Of a DNA stretch of 64,000 bases, positions 21,949 through 34,289 are shown in pieces. A program made the position numbers and the translations under genes. Within the stretch, counting starts at the first letter, position 1; the number at the start of each line of letters is the position of its first letter. Below the pieces are notes generated by a model. That model was given only the letters and a program-made list of their open reading frames with translations. It was not told the DNA's origin and searched no databases. The stretch covers positions 36,592,109-36,656,108 of the forward strand of contig OY755244.1 in NCBI GenBank assembly GCA_963576725.1. The letters run 5' to 3'. Source of the DNA: Azorinus chamasolen. Taxonomy: Eukaryota; Mollusca; Bivalvia; Cardiida; Solecurtidae.

Positions 21949-22186
21949 ACCCTTACCATGATGTGAAAAAATAATGTCTGCTTAAAGTTTTAAATTTTGA
22001 CAATGTATGATCTGATCTAGCTTCTGAAAACATATGTACCAAATGTCATGTCATACGCTTTTGATAAACTATTGACCAAAGCCAAACGCTTCTGATCCTG
22101 ATGAGATGCCGAGTTGCCGAGTTACTCGACATTTCATCTGGGTCCAAGTTGTTTGCAAATGTGACTAAATTCGATTGAGGCTAAAA
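21946..22186. mobile_element. T3 MITE
   Basis: It starts TTAACCCTTACCATG. The hairpin GATCCTGATGAGATGCCGAG has a tip repeated once (GCCGAGTTGCCGAGTTACTCG). Confidence 0.7.
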
Positions 22187-22322
22187 GACGTCCAGCTGGT
22201 TCATCTGAATACGGCAACTAACAGCGGTCGCATACTGCTTTGAACAACGGTTTTATTAGATTTTGCACAATGTTTAGACGCAAGTCCTCCAAATGTTTAC
22301 TAATTCAACTACAATCGTTGTC

Positions 22323-22576
22323 TTAACCCTTTCCCTCATATAAACGCGTTTTCACGCATTTGCAAACAGAGTAGACCCAGATCAGACGTCTCCTAGAGGA
22401 GCCGTCTGACCAGGGTCTACTCTGTTTGCTAATAGAATTTCAAAGATCAGTGTCTTTACTTTCTAAAATGGTTAGTTGCAATTTTCCATCTTCCATATTT
22501 CGTTATAATCATTTTATCTATGAATATTCAGTAGGTATTGAAATTTGGAATGAACACAGAACAGGGAAAAGGTTAA
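22323..22576. mobile_element. T1 MITE, complete
   Basis: TTAACCCTTTCCCTCATATAA to GGGAAAAGGTTAA. The hairpin tip is GTCTCCTAGAGGAGCC. Confidence 0.9.
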
Positions 22577-22589
22577 GTCTTAATGTGAT

Positions 22590-22725
22590 ATCGATGCCTT
22601 TTAACGCCTTTGCAAGCAGAGTACACCCAGATCCTGTAAGAGCCGTCTGATCAGTGATAGCTTTGCTTGCTTTCCAAAAAATATCGGATTATACAGTTTC
22701 TGAAATGGCCAAACATTCCCATGTT
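22590..22725. mobile_element. T1 MITE, decayed
   Basis: Left arm GCAAGCAGAGTACACCCAG and right arm GATCAGTGATAGCTTTGCTTG can still be paired. Confidence 0.55.
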
Positions 22726-22738
22726 CTTTTGACATAAT

Positions 22739-22970
22739 AAACATGTGTTTGTGAAACGCTATGCCCCCGACTTTGACCCTGAAGGATGACCTTTACCTTT
22801 GACCCATGGACGCAACACATCGCCCTTGTGTGATGAACATTTGCGTCAGGTTATTTTGAAATCCATTCGCAGATAAAAAAGATATAGAAGGGACGGACGG
22901 ACGGATGGAAGGACAGACAGACGGACGGACAATGCGATTACTGCATGCCCGCCGTTGAGGGGCATAAAAA
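22739..22970. mobile_element. Pearl-like element, short
   Basis: It starts GTGTTTGTGAAACGCTATGCCCCC, carries GGACGGACGGACGGATGG, and ends with CTGCATGCCCGCCGTTGAGG and GGCATAAAAA. Confidence 0.8.
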
Positions 22971-22989
22971 GCAATTAATGAATATTCAT

Positions 22990-23228
22990 GAACCCTTTCC
23001 GTCGTATAAAAGCTATTTCACCCATTTGCAAATTTCACCCATTTGCAAACTGGGAAGACCCAGACCAGACGGGTCCTATAGGAGCCATCTAATCACGGTG
23101 TGTTCTGTTTGCTAATAGACATTGATAGTTCGGTTCCTTTACTTTCTAAAATGATCTTCCTTTCATATTTCTATTTTCATATTCAGAAGGTATTGAACTT
23201 TTGAATAAACACAGAATATGGATAATTC
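22990..23228. mobile_element. T1 MITE
   Basis: It begins AACCCTTTCCGTCG. CACCCATTTGCAAA is tandemly repeated at the left arm, and the tip is GGTCCTATAGGAGCC. Right end worn. Confidence 0.7.
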
Positions 23229-23317
23229 ATGTATTATGAAGTAAATGGTGAATATGTTAAGAATACAAACTACAAGGCTGATTAAAAAAAATGATGATAG
23301 TGTTGTTGATGCTTTTA

Positions 23318-23473
23318 CCCATTCAGCCCTGAGAATCTTTAATTTCTAAAAATGCGTTATTTCTTAAATTCTTTTTGCGATCAGAGTGTCAAAAAGTTTG
23401 GATCTTGATGAGACGCCGAGTTTGCAAATGTAATCACAAATTTGTCACCCAGACTGAATGGGTTCTTTGCCAA
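23318..23473. mobile_element. T3-like MITE lacking the right arm
   Basis: CCCATTCAGCCCTGAG pairs with CAGACTGAATGGGT at the ends. Inside only one arm (GTTTGGATCTTGATGAGACG) is left. Confidence 0.6.
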
Positions 23474-24015
23474 AACAGTTACAGAGATATATAAAATAAG
23501 CGTTATTCTAACACAGGTAAATTATGACCATATTTCACAATTTTCTACATCAAAGGTCCAGGGACCTGTCTAACGACAAATTGTACTATTAAGATCACCA
23601 TAAGTACTAATGTACGATAATTGATAATACCTACATATCATATATTATCGCATTTTCTATCGAGCAACAATTTAGGCTTCCCCCGTATGACACATACAAT
23701 ACGACGACCGTAACTTTCAGTTTCAGTCGTATCTAAGAACAATGGGCGATAATATAAGTCGTACACTCTTTCGTAAGAAGGACACCATGATAACAATCTG
23801 CCCTTCTTGAATACACACCTTTAGTTATATTGGTATTATCGTTTTAAAGTGATAGTCTCTTCTAGCAAGGCGTTTTAAAATGCCTTAAAATCATACAAAT
23901 TATTTGTTTATATGTTAAAAAGAAGTATGTAGCAAGAAAACCATTTAATTAATCACTGAAGAAGACAAACCTATATGTGTTTAATATAGAATACCAAATG
24001 TTATTCCAAAATGTA
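23474..24015. other. Stretch with no gene
   Basis: Nothing recognised. The part from about 23840 resembles the left flank of the T4 copy at 11478, so the two copies lie in a longer shared repeat. Confidence 0.45.
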
Positions 24016-24266
24016 TTAGCCCTTCTCTTGCTGAATTTTAAAATACATTTCCCCCTTCTTCACCCATGCCCTGTTGCATAATTAAATATATCTTCACTGT
24101 GTACAAGTATTTCGCTGTGCAATCACTGCTGTGGAGTGCACTGGTTGCACGATCAACTTGTAAATAGTGCAGACCCTGATGAGACAGCTCCTGCAGGAGC
24201 TGTCTCATCTGGGTATTCACTATTTACAGGTAGGTATATTGACGTGAATAGCAAGCGAAGGGTTAA
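24016..24266. mobile_element. T4 MITE
   Basis: TTAGCCCTTCTCTTGCTG to AGCAAGCGAAGGGTTAA. Perfect hairpin with tip CAGCTCCTGCAGGAGCTG. Confidence 0.9.
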
Positions 24267-24532
24267 TATGTATTTTCGTTACTGTTCGACATAGGCCGAC
24301 ACTATACTGTTGTAGACAGAATGACGAAAATGTTTTATTTTGTATCACAGGGACATTTTCGATATGAGTTTAAATTGACAATCTTCATAATAATGATTGA
24401 AAATAACAAATACCACATTCTATGATGTTATTGAAAACATGGGCTAATTGTGGGGACTATCACTTTGAAATAACTGCGTTGACAAACATGGTATAAAACA
24501 TTTAACATTTAACTGATCTTGCATACGTTTAA

Positions 24533-24745
24533 TTAACTCTGTGCACGCTAGCGGCGAAATTGTGATTACCCATGCAAACAGTTTGGATACAGATGAGACG
24601 CCGCATGATGCGGCGTCTCATTAGGATCCAAACTGTTTGTCATCTTGACCATATTTTTGCTAAGAAATAAGAGAAAAATTATTTTAAGTATTGAAGCAGA
24701 CGACAGTTGTTGCAGACGAAAAATTACTTAGCGTGCAAAGAGTTA
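24533..24745. mobile_element. T3 MITE, complete
   Basis: TTAACTCTGTGCACGC to GCGTGCAAAGAGTTAA. Hairpin tip GCCGCATGATGCGGC. Confidence 0.9.
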
Positions 24746-24817
24746 AAAACAAAATCAAAGAAGCAAACACAAACAGTATCATTAAATTACTGGAAATGTA
24801 CATCATATGGAATTGGA

Positions 24818-25101
24818 GTGAGTGAGTGAGTTGGGTTTTACGTCCGACCAACAATATTTCAGTTATTTGCAGACGGCACCCGCATGAGACAAGTTATAGT
24901 GCTGCCTCACTGGAATACCCCTGCCGCAGGTACATGGCAAGGGCACCCCACCCAGTCACATTATCCTGACACCGGGCCGACCAGTCCTAGAACTACACCT
25001 TTAATGTCGAGCGTAGACAAGGGAGCTACTAGTACCAACTTTTAACGACTTTTGGTCTGTCGCGGCCGGGGATCGAACCCACGACCTTCCGTACCGCAGG
25101 C
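24818..25101 (-). mobile_element. tRNA-derived SINE with 14-bp target duplication
   Basis: On the minus strand the head carries the pol III B box GGTTCGATCCCC and the tail is (ACTC)n. CATATGGAATTGGA flanks both sides (24804-24817 and 25102-25115). The A box is missing, so the copy is 5' truncated. A second copy lies at 43352. Confidence 0.9.
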
Positions 25102-25139
25102 CATATGGAATTGGAACAAATTCAATTAACCAACGTTAG

Positions 25140-25434
25140 TGATCATGCTCACATACCCCTAGCCGCTGCCTTGTCAGAGAAAAAAAGAGGTCCCCCATGA
25201 CAGATTCTTCTCGAAATCGAACTCATCCAAGCTTTTATTTATGACAATTCTTAAAGCAAATTTGACATAAATTGGTAAAGAAATAAAAAAGCTAGATGAG
25301 CAACAATGTATTATGATACACGGACGGACTGATTGACTGACGGACTGATGGACGGACGGGCGGACATTCGGGCTGACGGACGGACGGGTAAAAAACTACA
25401 TACCCCGTACAATTTCATGGCGTGGGGTATTATC
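25140..25434. mobile_element. Pearl-like element, short
   Basis: It begins CATACCCCTAGCC, contains GGACGGACTGATTG-type repeats, and ends CATACCCCGTACAATTTC then GCGTGGGGTAT. Confidence 0.7.
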
Positions 25435-26400
25435 AACGTTATTGATAACCCAAAAGCAGAATCAATGACGCAATCAACCATGCTTTCATCCCGTCGTCAA
25501 TCACATTGATCTGGCATGTAACTAATTTATCTGATACAATATTAAACATGTTTGTACGTTATATACGATAAGCTGGTTTTATTGCTTAATCACATAACAA
25601 ATAATGCTCGAAAGGCATTCAGCTGTGTGGTTTAAAAATAAAAACAGTAAAATGAATAATCAATCCATACAATTACAGTCATTCTTTGTAAATAATAATT
25701 TATAGAAAATTATAAGTTCAAATGATCTGTAATTAAACTGTATGACATGTAAATTGTGTCCAAAAAGTAGGTCCGCGTCCTATTTTCCACATGGTCGCGT
25801 GTGGCCAATTAGGATCACGGATCTGAATATCATAACTTCAAAGTTATATAACAAAAAAAATTCTAAATCATGCTTGCACTCTTACAAACGTGAATGATAT
25901 CTTATATAGATACATGACATATAAAAAAACCGTGGATACCATTTAACGGAAACAGTTATTAAGTATTATTTACATTCCACTTTCTGTTTAATACTTTACA
26001 CTCAACATAATCAACGATAACGTAAGCAAGCAAATGTGAATTGATTAGCTAAATACACGAATGGCATAATCAAATGTTCGGCAACACAAGAAATTATTGG
26101 GACTGTGCAAACAAAAACATTGGTCAGATTTGCCACAGGAGCTATATCTATATGATTCTAACAGCTCATCTCGACGATTGCATAATTGAACAAGAAACCG
26201 CCAATGTCGGTATGGCCGGATTGCCGATTAAAGTGATATAGCTGAACAGTCAATCATTATACATTTCTGCATCAGCAGATGCTGAAGGCATAATAAATGA
26301 AATATTAGATCAGAGCAGTTCAAGTATTTATGCATAATAAATATTTAAACATATTCCAATTGCATGTAATGAGGTCCTCAATATGATTCCACATGTTAAA
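25435..26400. other. Stretch with no gene
   Basis: AT-rich, no recognised gene or repeat. TAACGGAAACAGTTATTAAG and similar short inverted repeats only. Confidence 0.5.
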
Positions 26401-28945
26401 AAAGGTCAATCTAGAAATTCATTGAAGCATAAAAAACAAGAGATGTCTGTAAAACATGTATACCCCAGACCCCCTGACCTTTGATCTAGTGACCTCAACT
26501 ATAGAGGTCATCTAGTGGTCATGACTAATCACCACAGCAACTTTGACGATCCTAAGCCAAACCACTAACCATTTATTGATCTGAAAACATTTCACAAGTT
26601 AAAGTGATGGTGACCTTGACCTTTGACCTAGTGACCTCAACAACTATAGGGGTCATATAGTGGTCACGACCAACCACCACCGGAAGTTTGAAGATCCCCA
26701 ACCAAACCATTGAGCAGTTAATTATCGGAAACCATTTCATCAGTTAAGGTCATGGTGACCTTAATCTTTAACTTAGTGACCTCAAAAGCAACAGGGGTCA
26801 TGTAGTGGTCATGACCAACCACCACAGCACGTTTGAAGATCCTAAGCCAAACCAATGAGCAGTTATTGATTGGAAACCATTTCACCAGTTAAGGTCATGG
26901 TGACCTTGACCTTAGACCTAGTGACCTCAAAAACAAGAGGGTTCATCTAGTTATCATGACCAACCAATACAGCAAACTTGAAGATCCCAAGCCAAACCCT
27001 TGAGCAGTCATTGATCAGAAACAATTTGACCAGTAACGGTCATGGTGACCTTGACCTTTGACCTAGTGACCTCAAAAACGATAGGAGTCATCCAGTGGTC
27101 ATGACCAACTACCACAGCAAGTTTGAAGATTCTAAGCCAAACCCTTGATCAGTTAATGATCGGAAACCATTTCACCAGTTAAGGTCATAGTGACATTGAC
27201 CTTTGACCTAGTGACCTCAAAAACGATAGGAGTAATCCAGTGGTCGTGACCAACTACCACAGCAAGTTTGAAGATTCTAAGCCAAACCCTTGATCAGTTA
27301 TTGATCGGAAACCATTTCACCAGTTAAGGTCATGGTGACATTGGCCTTTGACCTAGTGACCTCAAAAACATTAGGGGTCATCTAGTGGTCATGACCAACC
27401 ACCACAGTAAGTTTGAAGATCCCAAGCCAAACTCTTGGGCAGTTATTGACCGGAAACTATTTCACCAGTTAAGGCCATGGTGACCTTGACCTTTGACCTA
27501 GTGATATTAAAACAAGAGGGTTCATCTAGTTGTCATGACCAACCACCATAGCAAATTTGAAGATCCTAAGTCAAACCCTTGAGCAGTTAATGATCAAAAA
27601 CCATTTTACTAGTTAAAGTCATGGTGACCTTGACCTTTGACCTAGTGTCCTATAGGGGTCATCTAGTACTCATGACGAACCATCACAGCAAGTTTGAAGA
27701 TCCCAAGCCAAACCCATGAGCTGTTATTGATCGGAAACTATTTCACCATTTAAGGTCATTGTGACCTTGACCTTTGACCAAGTGACCTCAAAAACAATAG
27801 GGGTCATCTAGTTGTCATGACCAACCACCACATCTTGAAGATTCTAGGCCAAGTCGTTTATTAGTTATCGATCGGAAACGAAAAGGTCAACCTGGAAATT
27901 CTCTAAGTTAATGAAGCGTAAAAACTATGTCAACAAGAGTACCGCATACGGTACATAATACGCCCACTTGCAAACTTTCTCTGATTCAACATGCCTTATA
28001 AGTGTTGACATTTTCTAATCTGTGCTTCAGAACGATTTCCATATTAAGGTGATACTATTTTTTTAAAAAATGAAGTGAATATCTTATTAAATAAAAAAGT
28101 TAAATAAAAAATATCCTCATATTTGCAGATTTTTGAAAAGCGCAACGGCCATAACTCTGTAAAGACAAACTGAATGAACCTCAAAATAAACTCAGCTTCA
28201 GATTTTGTTGCTTAAAACATTTCTTTTAAGTTTCATTTTTATCATTTTAATAGTTTTCCCAGAAATCAAGAGACAAACTAAAAGCTGACCGACAAACAAA
28301 GCAATGAACACACAAAATTCAAGGACCATAATTTTAGAATAAAATGAAAAAATCAAGTGAAACTCAGAATCAACTCAGCTTCAGATCTTGATACATTAAA
28401 CATTTGTGTGAAGTTTTATTAATATCTGTCGAACAGTTTTCCGAGAAAACTGCGGACAAACAAAATGTTGACGGACGAACGAACGAACGAACGAACGAAC
28501 GCACGAACGAACGAACGAACGGACGGACGGACAGGGCCACGCCAATATACGACCACCTTTATTAGGTGGGCGTATAAAAAGGGGTCATAGTAACCTGCTA
28601 ACCTATGACATGTAATGTGACCCTCATTCTGGACCAACATGCCAAGTTTGGTTACTGTAGGTATTATACTTTGGCTATAACTAACTCAAACAAAAAGGTC
28701 AACCTGCAAATTCTCTAAGTCAATGAAGCGTAAAAACTAGGTCAAATAGGGTCATAGTAACCAGCTAACCTATGACATGTAATGTGACCCTCATTCTGAA
28801 CCCACATGCCACGTTTGGTTACTGTAGGTATTATACTTCGGCTATAACTAACTCAAACAAAAAGGTCAACCACGGCCGGCCGGCCGGCCGGACGGACGGC
28901 ATTCGCCAATCTATAAGCCTGGATTGCGAGCAATCCGGCCAATAA
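26401..28945. mobile_element. Large pearl-like element with 145-bp tandem core
   Basis: About ten units of 145 bp run from 26460 to 27880, each with GGTCATGGTGACCTTGACC and CCAACCACCACAGCAAG. Two further units of a different type follow at 28581-28880, then CGGCCGGCCGGCCGG and GGACGGACGG. A second pearl element splits it at 27934. Confidence 0.8.
27934..28580. mobile_element. Pearl-like element nested in another
   Basis: It opens CAAGAGTACCGCATACGGTAC (self-complementary) and ATACGCCCAC, carries (GAAC)n and (GGAC)n, and closes with CCACCTTTATTAGGTGG then GCGTATAAAAA. The host sequence GCGTAAAAACTATGTCAA resumes as GGGTCATAGTAACC. Confidence 0.85.
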
Positions 28946-29559
28946 TCATATTTGATATAACCATTTGCAACATTAAAAGCTTTAAGAATGTTCGCGAGAA
29001 ACCTGTAATTAGCGAAAACAAGAACATTTGACCAGTTTATATGTACATTTCTTATGTATCTACATGTATATATACCACCGCTTATAGAGACCGACTGCCA
29101 CTAATTTGTCTACAGTACGTAATGTGGTATGTTATATTATTTTATCTATGCACTGGCATATTTTTTTTTAAGTTGATCCATAAAGGAAACGAACCGTTCA
29201 CGCCACCTTTGGTGCGACAGTGACACCTTAAATATAAGCAACTGTATACCAAAGGTTATTTCAAAGACAACATATGCGGATTGACTTATGTTGACTTTTC
29301 GAAATGCTGAAATGTCTCTTTTCATTGAAATCCTATGGAATAAAGCATCTAAAAGTAGACAATGCATCCCCTTGAACAACAACCAAGGAAGCATTACACA
29401 GAGAAATCAGAAATTGTACCATAATAAACAACATTTTGGTCAATATGCACTTAGCTTTCTCTCAAAGACTGGGCTGTTTTAAATGTAGTTTTGCATTGCA
29501 GCTTATTGGAAACACTGGGGACTTGCTTCTCTGAAAGAGTATGGAAGAGTCTGCAATCG
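28946..29559. other. 3' flank of the SAMD9-like gene
   Basis: No separate gene recognised. Probably holds the 3' untranslated part of the gene read leftward, though no convincing poly(A) signal was found on the minus strand. Confidence 0.35.
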
Positions 29560-32500
29560 TTACTTCACTTCATTCAATTCGTCTTTAATAACCTCTTTGC
29601 CACACGAACATTGCAATTCTGTGTCGGCACCAGTGAATTCCAATTTTGCGTTACAAATCGAGCAGCCATAACGTTTTAAGAGCTTGACATCGTAGGCTTC
29701 GAATCCATGTTCTATGGAAAACCCTAGTCTGAATTCGACGCGATGATTGACAAAACGTTTTCCTTCCAAGTTCACCACTTTTGGGATAAAGAAAACCTTG
29801 ACCGAGTGGATTTCAAGATCGAATTGAATTAAACTGCTGAGTTTGTTAGTATTTGGGTACAATATGGTACCCTTGCAGACGGCAAGATTAGAAAAGTTCA
29901 CACTTATATCATTTTCTGAATAAACCCCGACGTGTCTTTTCCCAGGTATCAGCTGTTTAATCCCATCTTCTGTGTCGCCCAACCACTCCCGGGGATACTT
30001 CGGGCGAATGATCAAATGTGTCATTTTTGAAAGCTCTTCTTTCGATGCAATTGCATCAACGAGACATTCCGTTTTACCTTGTGAATTACCACGTCCAAAA
30101 CCTAAGAGACTGCGGATAACAAACATATAAAATGTTGACAGAGGCGACCGTAGTATTTCATGCCATTTTTCCACGTGATTCAGGACATGTTCTAGAGAAT
30201 AGTTTGTACTGAGTTTTTCATGTCGGATTGCAAATATCCATTCTCGAAAATCTCGTTCAAGGTCTTTCTTGCTGTAATCTGGCTGCAGTCCGGATTCCTG
30301 AACGCATGCAAAGTTCTGCTCATACAGGTTAATGATTTCACTGATGTCATCTTTGTCATCGATATTTTCAATTCCAGTCAGAGCGTTAGATATACCATAC
30401 TTCAACTTCTTTGCGGTTATTTGTAATCGCCTATTGGCAATGGAGTTGTCTGTGGGTGCCGAAGGCATCGAGATCGACTGTCTTTGAAACAAGTTGTTAA
30501 ACCAAGTCACATACTTTCTAAGCGATGATATGTCTTCCCCGACCAAATCAACGTCATCGTAGCATTCCATAATCAGATTTTCAACTGTCGAAATGCTTCC
30601 CTGAACAAATGCTTTTGAATCAACATCTGCCTCTGATGTCAAAAAAGCGGGAATCCATCCTCCTTGGCTTTCAGATTTAAAGTTTCGTAAGGCAAATTCG
30701 CAGATTTGCAGTCGAACTTTAATCTCTCCTGTATATGCAAACAGGTAAACTTGGTGGGAATCCGGCGTGATGTCTCTGCACATCTTGAACAGTTCGCAAG
30801 CGTGTTCTGCAATAGGGATGATTTCCAACATGAATTGTTTGAGGAGAGACTCGTCAATGCAGTTGGTCCTCTGATTCCTCTGAGTTTTTATGTATTTCTG
30901 TACAGAACGTTGCTTAACCATTCCGTACATATGGTAAATATGCATCAAAGACAGCTTATTTCCCTCATCAACGTCTTCCGATTTCTTACCCTGGTCTCGT
31001 TTTTCGCAGAGTTGTATAGCCTTTTGGAAGCACTTTTCTGCCACCGTCTCGTCGTCTGATCTACAAAACGCATAGAAACGACCCAAATGAGCACAAAAGT
31101 TTGGATCGTCTGGAAATGAGTCTGACAACTTCTGAATGACTTTCAATCTTTCTGTGAACAATGGTCTACCTCCAGGAATGTCGATCATTAATTTTGATAG
31201 TACTGGTCTTCGGCGAGACTGTTCTTCGTTTTCGCTTATGTCCTTTCCGTCTCTAAAAATGAACGTTTTCGCAAGAACTATTCTGAGAGTTAATGAAATG
31301 GCCGAGCTAATCTTTCTTTTTTTGCTGGCGTATTCTATGAAATCAAGACAAAATCTTGATAAATTTCGACACGCTCGTTCGCTCAAATGTTCTTGTCGTT
31401 CGACATCTTCCCGTCCTGTTAATATTTGCTCGAGGATCTCCTTTGCCACAATATAGTGACATATTCGAATATTGTTTCTTCTTGAATTGTTTGTTTCATA
31501 CACAACAAATTGTTCAACCGGGTGTGGAAAGTCTTCCTCAAGGGTCATGTTGTAATTTGAAGGTTTTCCAAAAAGTGCAGCAAAAAACTGGCACGGCACT
31601 GAGGTCTGTCCATAGAAATACACAAGGGAAAGATATCCAAGGCATTTCTGCCAGGGAGTCAGATCTCCCACCGAAGCTTTTTTAAGCTGTAGGTAACCTT
31701 GAACGAACGATACTACACCTTTGAATTCATGCAAATACACCGTCATTCCAAACTCAAACAAATAATGATTAATATTTTTCAAACAAACATCTTTCTTTAG
31801 ACGTTCCAATGCGTTCCGTTTCTTTTCATCTCGTTTCTCGCCAAATTTACTGGACAATCTGGTTGCTTCTTCCGGCGTAACTAAGCCTTCCAGAAAAACC
31901 CCGTCCTTTACATTGACACTGCCACTAGGTATACGGTACGGATAGCGTTTCACGTAAACAAGTATTGCATATTTCAAACGTTTGGACAGATATCTGACTT
32001 TCGTGTCTTCTTCCCCGTCTATCAGAATCAAAACGGGCAATCCAGTTTTATCATACAGGAATGATACCTTTTTGACTAGTTCATCGTTTGTTGACCCTGT
32101 TCGAAGTTTCATGTGTACACTTGGTACTTTCTGGTGAAACTTCCAGAGAACTGATTGGCCAAGTGTTGTTCCACCTGATCCTGGTGCATGGAAGACAGTG
32201 ATGACACTTGTTTTAAACTCTTCGAGATGTGGCCTAATTTTGTCTTCCAATGTTTTCGCCCTTTCTCTTTCGATTGGTATCTGATCATTGTCACCGTTGC
32301 GTTTGTACCATGCAAACCAGTGAAGATTACCACCTTTGTAAAATGTATTTATTTCTTCGTCAAGCTCGTCCTCGTCATTTAAACCTTTTGTGTAAGGATT
32401 ATGCAAATACAATACTTCAAAGTCATCTCGCAACCATGCTGCATCAATTTCACTTATATCTGCACCTGTGTGCCCTTCATCTGTAGGAAGAACATAGCTC

Positions 32501-34289
32501 ACACTGCGTTCTTCATTAGAAGACATGCAACTGAAAATACCATGGAAAAGGTTCTCAAAATCCAACTGGCAAACAGTTAGGCTCGTTCGAAACTCTATGT
32601 TCAGAAAATTCAGAAACGTGTCCTCGATTGATGTTTCAGGTTCTTTGTTTATACAGACAACAATGTTTGGGGTAGATGTAAGTGTTTCGTTAAGCCTGTC
32701 TAACTGTTTAGACATAAAGGGAAGCAATTGTTTATTTTTTGGCCACAGTACAACGATAGTAAGCACGGTGTAATCTGCCGCAAAACGTGCAAGAGATTCG
32801 CAATTGTTGTAAAGGTTATTTTTTACTCGTCTCATCCATGTGTTTGTGCTTTCTATTTCGTTGTGTCTGTGATCTGTGCGAGAGTCTGGTATCTCTTTTC
32901 TGCCTCGCATAAAACACCACCAAGTACTATGTTCTGAGATACTCTCCACTGGTTCTTTATGTGTACGAAGACGCAAATGCCTTCTTGTTCCGAGTTTATC
33001 CTGAACAATGTTCAGAAGGCCATCACTGCAACTAAAGATGTCAAAGTCATAAACACAGATCCATGGAACAATGGCCAGTGCTTCCAAGTTCTTAGTTGTG
33101 TTCGGTACATCACCGGCAAGTAAGACAAAATGTCCCCTTTGAAATGTTTTGACCGAACTTAAGAAATGTTCAACTGTGTTTCCAGAAGACACGTTTAATG
33201 CAGAACTTGCATTAAACTCTTCGTCGCTGTCTGAGTTGTCTATATCAAAACGAGTGTCCATTGATGTAGACTCTCCGTTCTCATTTGATTGATTCTGTCC
33301 ATCAAGACCTGTTTTACCCAAAAACCATTGATACACAAGGCTAAGATCCATGTCCGTAGTTTTATTGACGATGTAGTTTCCCCCCTTTCGTGTCAATACG
33401 TCTCCTACCTCTGATCGGATTTTGGCTTCCTCAACTTCTAATACTTGTTTAACAGCACACGGGCTACCTTGTCCATAACTTGACCCTATTTCAATTATTC
33501 CAAACAACATTTCGTTATAATAAGAGGTATAACAGGTATAGTGTGGCCTTTGGCTAAAATGAGATTGCTGAAATAAACCCTGACAAACTGAATCATCAAG
33601 AGGTTTATCAATTCCTGAAAGTACTCCTGAACTAATACCGGCAATTATATAAGACTTGACACGTTGTGGTGTGTTCCACATACTAGCAAGATGAAGAGAA
33701 AACAATAATGGACTTTTCATATACACATCTAAACTAGGAACGTGCAAAATATCGTCACATTCACCCTTTTTGAGCAGTAGTTCAAACTTGCCTTCATCGA
33801 AGTTGCTCATGGCCTTCATTTCGATAGTTCTAGACTCTATATGCTGTACCCTATCTCTTCTAGCGTTTCGTTTACTCTTAACCTCTACCCAAGTATCGCT
33901 CATGTCTTCATGGTCATTGTTGTTGTCTACAGATTCAACCTCTTGCGTTTCCCTTTCGTAAACTACTATTAATTGTTCATTTGCTTTTGTAACGCCTCCA
34001 TCGTCTACTGCCTTTTTCACAACTGTTCTCGAACTTCGGTGCTTACTTTTGAGACGAACACATTTGATACCCTTCTTTTTAAATACGTCAAATATATTTT
34101 TGTGTTTAATCAGAAAGTCTCGAAGATTCCAATCAGACAATTCTCTAAACGATTTGGCTTGAACACATTTTAATTCGTCCTTCACGCTGCCTTCCAGCTC
34201 TTCTAGTGATGGAGGACGGTAAAACCTTTCCAAAAGCTTTGTCAAAAACAGAATACCAAGCTGCTCTCTGGAGTCTTTGGTTTTCTCAT
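29560..34289 (-). CDS. SAMD9/SAMD9L-like protein, last and main exon
   Basis: The exon codes for 1575 residues to a TAA; the acceptor TTTTCTTCAG ends at 34290. Human SAMD9 proteins are about 1,580-1,590 residues. They are cytoplasmic, interferon-linked antiviral NTPases of the STAND type that block translation. Residues here count from Leu at 34245. The P-loop is APGSGGTTLGQSVLW (687-701), the form known from SAMD9, with Thr where Walker A has Lys; Walker B is VLILIDGEE (738-746). Residues 150-300 match the AlbA-like nucleic-acid-binding region. Residues 1020-1320 look TPR-like. The C-terminus has an OB-like part and a CSIC...CSCG zinc pair. Residues 32-68 (FRELSDWNLRDFL, GIKCVRLK) look like a small winged-helix or LOTUS-like unit; no SAM domain is seen. 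No frame breaks. Confidence 0.88.

Noticed and set aside
24533..24745. Regular palindromes as a CRISPR-like array or as rho-independent terminators
   Set aside because: The window is eukaryotic, spacing is irregular, and each hairpin lies in a bounded MITE with target duplication.
29491..34173. Numerous plus-strand frames of 60-117 codons
   Set aside because: All are shadows opposite the long SAMD9-like exon.
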